Below are positions 54,967 to 64,000 of a DNA stretch of 64,000 bases, one piece after another. Position 1 is the first letter of the stretch; each line of letters opens with the position of its first letter. The stretch is from Actinostola sp. cb2023. Lineage: Eukaryota; Cnidaria; Anthozoa; Actiniaria; Actinostolidae. The stretch lies in NCBI GenBank assembly GCA_033675265.1, contig JAUJYZ010001177.1, positions 1,369,803 through 1,433,802 on the forward strand, given 5' to 3'. The notes beneath the pieces were generated by a model, which ran no database searches, was not told the origin of the DNA, and saw only the letters and a list, made by a program, of their open reading frames with translations. The translations under genes were made by a program, and so were the position numbers.

Positions 54967-56872
54967 TAAGTTTACTAGTATGTACCATATGCCTGTGACA
55001 AATTATTTTTTTATTGACATAAAAGTAATTATATTATATTGTCATTGCATGTATATAAATGAGATATTCAAAAATACAAATATGGTAGTCTGAAAACTTG
55101 ATATGCTATAAACAGGCTGACATGACATAACTATTGTTTCACAGTGAAACTCTCTTCACCCCATGAACACTTCTACTGCATGTGAGACCAATACTTAGCC
55201 TGGTTTCGAACTAATAAATACCGTTTTAAATAATTCCACAGTGAAGTAAGGTAAAGTTTGATCTATTGGTGTCGAACAATAATTATTGGTTACAATTGCA
55301 ACTGCAGAAATATCAAATCAACTAGTATAAGTGTGACAAGTTTTCATCTAAATAATGGTGACAGTAACTAACAGATAAGTTATCTGATTAATTATATTTA
55401 TTTATGTACTCCATTTATGCTGTTATAATAATTAAATATAATTAATCCATATAAAATATCATTACATACAATACCTTGTGTACTATTTGCATAATATTTG
55501 CAGTTTAAATATAACAATAATTGTTATGTTGTAATAATACCAATCATTGCAGTAGTCTATGGATTTACATTAGGACACAAAGTCCACAAACTTAAGAGTA
55601 CAAACACTTATACCATGCAACATAAATATAATAGTATTATTAGTACTAAATACTGATATTTATATCCTCGTTTAATTAGTGCTATTTAGAACAAAATATT
55701 GCATGCATATAGTGTTCGTACTCTATTATTATAAATCAATAAATTAAATAAATACTGTCCATGTCTTGTTTTAGGATTGTGTATTCTATAAATTTACTCA
55801 TATGATAACACTATTTGAGGCCATTTTCAAATATTCTGATTATACCAGTTGGTCATTTTACCTTTCCCAAAATTTATTTACCTTTTAATCAGTACTGATT
55901 AGCAATTCATCTAACTTGTTCAGTTGACTGTAAGCTAGTGTTAGTCCACAGACAGTGACATCAAATTCAAGATTCATTGCAGACATGCATGACGGCAACT
56001 TACAGTTACAGTCTATACAATAGCATTGACTTAAATATACATGACTGGGGTAAAAGAAGTATGTTATAGGAGTGTACGTGACACAAGCAAAGTATGACTA
56101 ACTTATAATCATAAGTCTGTTGTTGCATGCTATATGTTTCACGTTGAAATGGAAGTATTCAAATACTATGGTAGTAACACTTGCTTGCCTCACAATGAGC
56201 CCTACACATAATGAAACTTGTCGTCACACTCTGAAATGTATTTAACTTTATTGAAAGTTGAGAATGTTTGTACATGTAAGTGCAGATGAATCACCTGAAC
56301 TCAGAATTTGAACACCATAAACAAAGACTGAAGGGTACTGTAGTACCCAATAATTGTATTATAATTATTATTGTACTATTGCGTTCATTCCATCTGTGTG
56401 CATGTACATGTACCAAGTGTTTCCTCCCTAAAATGAGACGTTGCCATACTACTCTTCTACTCATTCCAACAATAAATGCCTAATTAGGGCATTATTGCTG
56501 TGCCTGCTAATCTTATAATTTTAATTTTAACCACCACTACTATTTAATAATAGTCAAGAACATAATGTTGAATGTTGTCGAAAACAACAAACAATAACAT
56601 ATATATCATCACATGTACCATCACTCAGTTGCAGAACATAGACTAATAATTTTTACTGAATTAATAAATTAATAAGCTTAAATGATTTTAAAATTATATA
56701 AGCTTATTTTCAAAGATCATACAAGTTTGTACACTCAAGTTCTTGACATTAAGGACCTACAGTACAGTACCTAAAAGAAAAACAATACATAAAATTGTAG
56801 TTAAAACAATTACTCATGTCGCTGCATATGAACTATAGAGATAAACAATGGTATTGTTACTGTACAGCATTA
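54967..56872. other. Very AT-rich stretch without a supported gene
   Basis: Many ATAATTA and TTATTA words but no array, palindrome or domain-bearing frame. The short frame at 56280-56483 is not supported. Confidence 0.5.
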
Positions 56873-58634
56873 TATATCCCGGAGTATCCAATCGATAAAA
56901 TCGATAGCCGATATCAATCGATGACAATCGATGACAGTCGATATCAATAATTAATCGATTGATATTGGTTATCGATGAAAATCGATGGGGAGGTTTTCTG
57001 TGACCAATAAAAATCGATAACGTAATTTCATCGATTTCATCGATTTTCAATGAAAATCGATAACTTAATTTCATCGATTTTCAATGAAAATCGATAACTT
57101 AATTAATTCAAAATATTTCCGTGTCTTAAATAAATCATGTTGTATATGTATGTACACAACGATTATTAAAACATGTTTAATGAACGTCTTTAATATTAAC
57201 AGTAATGCATGGTTGAATAAATTCTTACAATCTAACAGTAACGGTATAGAATAACTTTTCTTACAATCTAGCTAACAGTAAGGAGTTTGATCTTCAGTGT
57301 GAAGCAGTATAGCATTGAAAAACACTGGTAATTGCAGATTTATACAAGCGAACAATAAACTTGCCAACAGCATCAGAATTAGTTACATAGAACTAAGTAC
57401 ATTAATAAAAGAAATAAAATATGAATGAGAAGGTAAAAAAAGCGTTTTTTGTATTCATTGTGGTAATACCAAATAGGCCATTTTGGCTTTGGAGTAGCGT
57501 GATTCTGGTCTGATTTGTGATCATTCTCTTGATCTGCGGCTTCATTTCCTGTCAATCTGGGAGTATCACTCGCCGGGTCTATCGATATTAAAGACTCCGT
57601 TTCGTTGCGGCTAGGGAGTGTTCTAGCCTCTTTTACTTTCCTTATTAGTTCTGACTTTTTAGCATTCTTCCGGTATGGCACATTCATATCATCCAGTATC
57701 TCTTTCAGTAATCTAACTGTCATATCATCGGGACTTCCTTTTTTTTGTAACTCGCGTTCTTCCTTCTTTAAACGTTCTTCTCTGTTTTTGTCCATTTCTT
57801 CCAATAATGGTACTTGCTCTAACACCTCACTTAAATCAACATGTATTGGCCACTTGGATTGGTGTATTTCTCCTATTGTTTTTAGAATTGATCGTACGTT
57901 GCACCACTTGAAACGTTGAGTAGTTGACAACTCCCATCGATTAGTTTCTGCCTGTTTTTGGAAATCCAGGATTCGGACACACATTGTGGTCTTTTCTTTA
58001 CCAGCTTTGGCATCCAGTCGCCATTCAAAAATGGGATAATGGGATTTCAATGATGGAGAACGAATGATCCTTATAACTAATCCCATATGCAGACCCTCTG
58101 ATGGTACCCAGAGTGCAACGATATCAGACAAATACACACCAGATGCCACCCGTGTAGGGTTTATAGACTCTAGAACTTTTTCATAGAAGTCATTCCTCGC
58201 AGAGTCAATCCAACGAGAAATACGTGATGTGGATGGACTATATACTTTCCCTTCCAGTAAGGAGAGAAATTCCGCCATGTGGAAGTACTGGCCTTCATAT
58301 CTTACGTAGTTAGGCCGCTTTGCATAGTCAGTATGATGCTCCGCCCTTGTTTCCGTGTTTTGCAGACGTTTAGGAAGAGGCTGGAGAGAAATATTCTCAT
58401 GCACCCTCAAGTGATGTCATATGATCTTATGACCGGCCAGCAGATTCCGCTCCAATCGATATTAATCGATTAATTGATTGTAATCGATTGGCACCTTTTT
58501 GTGTGACTATCGATTTTTATCGATTGACCGATGTCAGTCAATCGATATCAATTAGCTAATTATATTGATTGATATCGATTTATCGATTGCCTTTCCGATG
58601 ATCGATTTTCATCGATTGGGTACTCCGGGTATAT
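56873..58634. mobile_element. ATCGAT-rich transposon-like unit enclosing a protein frame
   Basis: The unit proper is 56878-58629. CCCGGAGTA(T/C)CCAATCGAT is inverted at both ends, and TATAT flanks both sides directly (56873-56877, 58630-58634), possibly a target duplication. The sub-terminal zones (56890-57105 and 58443-58625) are dense arrays of ATCGATT/AATCGAT words with GATATCAATCGAT and GAAAATCGAT variants, inverted relative to each other. The middle carries one open frame on the minus strand. The superfamily is not recognised. Confidence 0.75.
57379..58278 (-). CDS. Uncharacterised ~299-residue protein with SAP-like motif and C-terminal hydrophobic tail, inside the ATCGAT unit
   Basis: I do not recognise this family. 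The frame is open from 58416 (just after a TGA) to a TAA at 57379; the first ATG is at 58278, which I chose, so about 45 upstream codons may be extra coding sequence from a lost or spliced start. Visible parts from the ATG: an opening MAEFLSLLEGKVYSPS; a soluble aromatic/basic stretch with SRISRWIDSARNDFYEKVL (about 17-36) and WVPSEGLHMGLVIRIIRSPS (57-76); a highly charged helix EEMDKNREERLKKEERELQK (about 160-179); a SAP-like helix pair (about 186-219, MTVRLLKEILDDMNVPYRKN then AKKSELIRKVKEAR), a motif that in known proteins binds AT-rich DNA; and a hydrophobic end (about 279-299) that could be a membrane anchor. There is no transposase DDE triad that I can see. It may be an accessory protein of the element or a captured host exon. 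Confidence 0.6.
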   Translation of the reverse strand: MAEFLSLLEGKVYSPSTSRISRWIDSARNDFYEKVLESINPTRVASGVYLSDIVALWVPSEGLHMGLVIRIIRSPSLKSHYPIFEWRLDAKAGKEKTTMCVRILDFQKQAETNRWELSTTQRFKWCNVRSILKTIGEIHQSKWPIHVDLSEVLEQVPLLEEMDKNREERLKKEERELQKKGSPDDMTVRLLKEILDDMNVPYRKNAKKSELIRKVKEARTLPSRNETESLISIDPASDTPRLTGNEAADQENDHKSDQNHATPKPKWPIWYYHNEYKKRFFYLLIHILFLLLMYLVLCN

Positions 58635-59128
58635 GTAGTGTCATTTCATTTGCTAGATTTACCGTGAAGAGCAAAATATATTTAACGATGAGTTAAATCT
58701 TACAACATGAAACCCCTAAAATTACTGTAGGGCACAAAGAAAGAGGAGATATTTCAGAGAAACTTACCGTCTATTAAATCGAGTGTTCTTCATGGAAGTA
58801 CCGAAGTATATTTCACGATCGAATAGCAGAAGTCTGTTGCTTTTTCCTTAACAAAATACATCATGGAGGCCTATTTCTTTCCCAACCATATCCAACAACA
58901 AACTCAATTAACTGTTTCACCATTCTTCACCAAAGAAATATTTTACTCGTTCATTTTCCCGTCAATTTCGCTGAACAAAATGCTCTAAGACCTCACCACA
59001 TGTTTATACACGACGCCATTTTGTTTACATTTATGCGCTAAACCGCTGGCCAATTTGTCTGGCGAACGTGACGTTTTTTCGGGCTAGTACTTCATGTTAA
59101 TACTCCATATAGTCTCATGACACTACTA
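58635..59128. other. Stretch without a supported gene
   Basis: Unique AT-rich sequence; ACGCCATTTTGTTTACATTT near 59011 is a promoter-like word of low weight. The decamer satellite begins right after. Confidence 0.45.
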
Positions 59129-62100
59129 GCTTATCCTACTTGGTCATCCTCATGTATACTTTTCCTTACTTGTCCCTACTTAACTCTACTTACGCATACT
59201 CTGCCCTACTTGTCCATACTTACCTCTACTTACTTATACTTTGCCCTACTTAGCTATACTTACGTATACTTTGCCCTACTTTATCGTCCTTAGCCCTACT
59301 TACTTATACTTTGCCCTACTTGGCCATCCTTTGCCCTACTTAGCTATACTTAGCTATACTTTGCCCTACTTTACCGTCCTTAGCCCTACTTACTTATACT
59401 TTGCCCTACTTGGCCATCCTTTGCCCTACTTAGCTATACTTGGCCATACTTACTTATACTTTGCCCTACTTTACCATCCTTAGCCTTACTTGGCCCTACT
59501 TACTTATCCTTTGCCCTACTTTGCCCTACTTGGCCCTACTTACCTATCCTTTGCTATACTTTACCATACTTAGCCCTACTTGGCCCTATTTACTTATCCT
59601 TTGCCATACTTTACCATACTTAGCCCTACTTGGCCCTACTTACCCCTACTTGGCCATCCTTTGCCCTACTTAGATATACTTACCTATACTTTGCCCTACT
59701 TGACCATACTTACCCCTACTTGGCCATCCTTTGCCCGACTTAGCTATACTTACCTATGCTTTGCCCTACTTGACCATACTTAGCCCTACTTGGCCCTACT
59801 TACCTATACTTTGCCATACTTTACCATACTTAGCCATACTTGGCCCTACTTACCTATCCTTTGCCATACTTTACCATACTTAGCTCTACTTGGCCCTACT
59901 TACTTATACTTTGCCCTACTTGACCATACTTAGCCCTACTTAGCTATACTTGGCCATACTTACTTATACTTTGCCCTTCTTTACCATCCTTAGCCCTACT
60001 TGGCCATACTTACTTATCCTTTGCCATCCTTTGCCCGACTTAGCTATACTTACCTATACTTTGCCCTACTTGACCATACTTAGCCCTACTTGGCCCTACT
60101 TACCTATCCTTTGCCATACTTTACCATACTTAGCCCTACTTGGCCCTACTTACCTATCCTTTGCCATACTTTACCATACTTAGCCCTACTTGGCCCTACT
60201 TACCTATACTTTGCCCTACTTGACCATACTTACCCCTACTTGGCCATCCTTTGCCCTACTTAGATATACTTACCTATACTTTGCCCTACTTGACCATACT
60301 TACCCCTACTTGGCCATCCTTTGCCTTACTTAGATATACTTACCTATACTTTGCCCTACTTGACCATACTTACCCCTACTTGGCCATCCTTTGCCCTACT
60401 TAGATATACTTACCTATACTTTGCCCTACTTGACCATACTTACCCCTACTTGGCCATCCTTTGCCTTACTTAGATATACTTACCTATACTTTGCCCTACT
60501 TGACCATACTTACCCCTACTTGGCCATCCTTTGCCCTACTTAGATATACTTACCTATACTTTGCCCTACTTGAACATACTTAGCCCTACTTGGCCATCCT
60601 TTGCCCCTACTTGGCCATCCTTTGCCCTACTTAGATATACTTACCGATACTTTGCCCTACTTGACCATACTTACCCCTACTTGGCCATCCTTTGCCCTAC
60701 TTAGATATACTTACCTATACTTTGCCCTACTTGAACATACTTAGCCCTACTTGGCCCTACTTACTTATACTTTGCCCTACTTGACCATACTTAGCCCTAC
60801 TTGGCCCTACTTACCTATCCTTTGCCATACTTTACCATACTTAGCCCTACTTGGCCCTACTTACCTATCCTTTGCCATACTTTACCTTACTTAGCCCTAC
60901 TTGGCCCTACTTACCTATCCTTTGCCATACTTTACCATACTTAGCTCTACTTGGCCCTACTTACTTATACTTTGCCCTACTTGACCATACTTAGCCCTAC
61001 TTAGCTATACTTGGCCATACTTACTTATACTTTGCCCTTCTTTACCATCCTTAGCCCTACTTGGCCATACTTACTTATCCTTTGCCATCCTTTGCCCGAC
61101 TTAGATATACTTACCTATACTTTGCCCTACTTGAACATACTTAGCCCTACTTGGCCCTACTTACTTATACTTTGCCCTACTTGACCATACTTAGCCCTAC
61201 TTGGCCCTACTTACCTATCCTTTGCCATACTTTACCATACCTAGTCCTACTTGGCCCTACTTACCTATACTTTACCCTACTTGACCATACTTAGCCCTAC
61301 TTGGCCCTACTTACTTATACTTTGCCCTACTTTACCATCCTTAGCCCTACTTGGCCCTACTTGGCCCTACTTACCTATACTTTGCCCTACTACTTGACCA
61401 TACTTAGCCCTACTTGGCCCTACTTACTTATACTTTGCCCTACTTGACCATACTTAGCCCTACTTAGCTATACTTGGCCCTACTTACTTATACTTTGCCC
61501 TACTTTACCATCCTTAGCCCTACTTGGCAATACTTACTTATCCTTTGCCATACTTTGCCATACTTAGCCCTACTTGGCCCTACTTACCTATCCTTTGCCA
61601 TACTTACCATACTTAGCCCTACTTGGCCCTAGTTACTTATACTTTGCCCTACTTGACCATACTTACCCCTACTTGGCCATCCTTTGCCCGACTTAGCTAT
61701 ACTTACCTATGCTTTGCCCTACTTGACCATACTTAGCCCTACTTGGCCCTACTTACCTATACTTTGCCATACTTTACCATACTTAGCCATACTTGGCCCT
61801 ACTTACCTATCCTTTGCCATACTTTACCATACTTAGCCCTACTTGTCGCTACTTTCCTATCCTTTGCCATACTTTACCATACTTAGCCCTACTTGGCCCT
61901 ACTTACCCATACTTTGCCCTACTTGACCATACTTAGCCCTACTTAGCTATACGTGGCCATACTTACTTATACTTTGCCCTACTTTACCATCCTTAGCCCT
62001 ACTTGGCGCTACTTTCCTATCCTTTCCTATCCTTTACCATACTTAGCCCTACTTGGCCCCACTTACCTATACTTTACCCTACTTGACCATTCTTAGCCCT

Positions 62101-64000
62101 ACTTGGCCCTACTTGGCCCTACTTACCTATCCTTTGCCATACTTTACCATACTTAGCCCTACTTGGCCCTAGTTACTTATACTTTGCCCTACTTGACCAT
62201 ACTTACCCCTACTTGGCCATCCTTTGCCCGACTTAGCTATACTTACCTATGCTTTGCCCTACTTGACCATACTTAGCCCTACTTGGCCCTACTTACCTAT
62301 ACTTTGCCATACTTTACCATACTTAGCCATACTTGGCCCTACTTACCTATCCTTTGCCATACTTTACCATACTTAGCCCTACTTGTCGCTACTTTCCTAT
62401 CCTTTGCCATACTTTACCATACTTAGCCCTACTTGGCCCTACTTACCCATACTTTGCCCTACTTGACCATACTTAGCCCTACTTAGCTATACTTGGCCAT
62501 ACTTACTTATACTTTGCCCTACTTTACCATCCTTAGCCCTACTTGGCGCTACTTTCCTATCCTTTCCTATCCTTTACCATACTTAGCCCTACTTGGCCCC
62601 ACTTACCTACTTTACCCTACTTGACCATTCTTAGCCCTACTTGGCCCTACTTACTTATACTTTGCCCTACTTGACCATACTTAGCCCTACTTAGCTATAC
62701 TTGGCCCTACTTACTTATACTTTGCCCTACTTTACCATCCTTAGCCCTACTTGGCCCTACTTACCTATCCTTTGCCATACTTTACCATACTTAGCCCTAC
62801 TTGGCCCTAGTTACTTATACTTTGCCCTACTTGACCATACTTACCCCTACTTGGCCATCCTTTGCCCGACTTAGCTATACTTACCTATGCTTTGCCCTAC
62901 TTGACCATACTTAGCCCTACTTGGCCCTACTTACCTATACTTTGCCACACTTTACCATACTTAGCCATACTTGGCCCTACTTACCTATCCTTTGCCATAC
63001 TTTACCATACTTAGCCCTACTTGTCGCTACTTTCCTATCCTTTGCCATACTTTACCATACTTAGCCCTACTTGGCCCTACTTACCCATACTTTGCCCTAC
63101 TTGACCATACTTAGCCCTACTTAGCTATACTTGGCCATACTTACTTATACTTTGCCCTACTTTACCATCCTTAGCCCTACTTGGCGCTACTTTCCTATCC
63201 TTTCCTATCCTTTACCATACTTAGCCCTACTTGGCCCCACTTACCTATACTTTACCCTACTTGACCATTCTTAGCCCTACTTGGCCCTACTTACTTATAC
63301 TTTGCCCTACTTGACCATACTTAGCCCTACTTAGCTATACTTGGCCCTACTTACTTATACTTTGCCCTACTTTACCATCCTTAGCCCTACTTGGCCCTAC
63401 TTACCTATCCTTTGCCATACTTTACCATACTTAGCCCTACTTGGCCCTAGTTACTTATACTTTGCCCTACTTGACCATACTTACCCCTACTTGGCCATCC
63501 TTTGCCCGACTTAGCTATACTTACCTATGCTTTGCCCTACTTGACCATACTTAGCCCTACTTGGCCCTACTTACCTATACTTTGCCATACTTTACCATAC
63601 TTAGCCATACTTGGCCCTACTTACCTATCCTTTGCCATACTTTACCATACTTAGCCCTACTTGTCGCTACTTTCCTATCCTTTGCCATACTTTACCATAC
63701 TTAGCCCTACTTGGCCCTACTTACCCATACTTTGCCCTACTTGACCATACTTAGCTATATTTGGTCATACTTACTTATACTTTGCCCTACTTTACCATCC
63801 TTAGCCCTTAACTTGGCCATACTTACTTATCCTTTGCCATACTTAGCCCTACTTACCTATCCTTTGTCATACTTTACCATACTTAGCACTACTTGGCCCT
63901 ATTTACTTATACTTTGCCCTACTTGACCATACTTACCCCTACTTGGCCATCCTTTGCCCTACTTAGCTATACTTACCTATACTTTGCCCTACCCTACTTG
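59129..64000. repeat. Decamer satellite with 70-bp and ~640-bp higher-order units, running off the window
   Basis: Nearly every ten bases the pattern CCTACTTNNC or CATACTTNNC returns, with NN = GG, AG, TG, AC or similar. Blocks of several decamers are themselves repeated. From 60241 to about 60590 a 70-bp unit (seven decamers) recurs at 60241, 60311, 60381, 60451 and 60521. From about 61600 to 63760 a long unit marked by GGCCCTAGTT recurs at 61625, 62165, 62803 and 63443 (steps 540, 638 and 640), the first step being about 100 shorter. The leucine/tyrosine/proline frames are artefacts. The right end is outside the window. Confidence 0.97.

Noticed and set aside
59241..63926. Hydrophobic leucine/tyrosine/proline frames resembling membrane proteins
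   Set aside because: Translations of the decamer satellite; hydrophobicity is a by-product of TAC, CTT and CCC codons.

Overview
This is a eukaryotic, almost certainly invertebrate metazoan, window. An anthozoan cnidarian such as a stony coral is my best guess, from the overall AT-rich base composition, the dense load of small inverted-repeat elements and the tandem-repeat content; no single marker proves it. The window is gene-poor and repeat-rich. Most open frames in it are by-products of tandem repeats or palindromes and were not annotated.

Only two protein-coding segments are well supported. At 17657-17984 (minus strand) lies the first coding exon of a two-pore-domain potassium channel (K2P). 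It carries M1, the extracellular cap and the first pore helix, and ends at a consensus splice donor inside the selectivity-filter glycine codon; the remaining exons were not found. At 57379-58278 (minus strand) a roughly 300-residue open frame with a SAP-like motif, a charged helix and a C-terminal hydrophobic tail sits inside a transposon-like unit (56878-58629) with ATCGAT-rich inverted ends. Two short fragments (5216-5401 and 51837-51935) are the extreme C-termini of non-LTR retrotransposon polyproteins.

Layout. 0.95-1.6 kb: 25-bp minisatellite. 1.6-2.85 kb: fold-back element containing a truncated copy of a hAT-like family. 5.9-8.0 kb: 29-bp satellite with an 87-bp higher-order unit. 8-10.5 kb: cluster of palindromic MITEs, some nested. 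17.6-18.2 kb: K2P exon and a CRE palindrome. 21.2-24.6 kb: CCAAT repeats and another MITE cluster. 27.2-27.5 kb: TTCC microsatellite. 28-34 kb: more MITEs and an ordered array of CACAGG-type motifs. 34.5-48 kb: a plus-strand region with short exon-like cassettes bounded by AG and GT, several tandemly duplicated, together with 32-bp, about 220-bp, about 340-440-bp and 92-bp tandem repeats; this may be a long non-coding or fast-evolving transcript. 44.6-45.1 kb: tRNA-derived SINEs. 48.3-51.1 kb: a complete hAT-like element with a perfect 8-bp target duplication. 53.8-55.0 kb: a Mutator-like fold-back element with a perfect 9-bp target duplication. 59.1-64.0 kb and beyond: a decamer satellite with 70-bp and about 640-bp higher-order units.

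The genes do not form a pathway. The window mainly records repeated transposition, nesting and tandem amplification around one channel gene and one possible multi-exon transcript.
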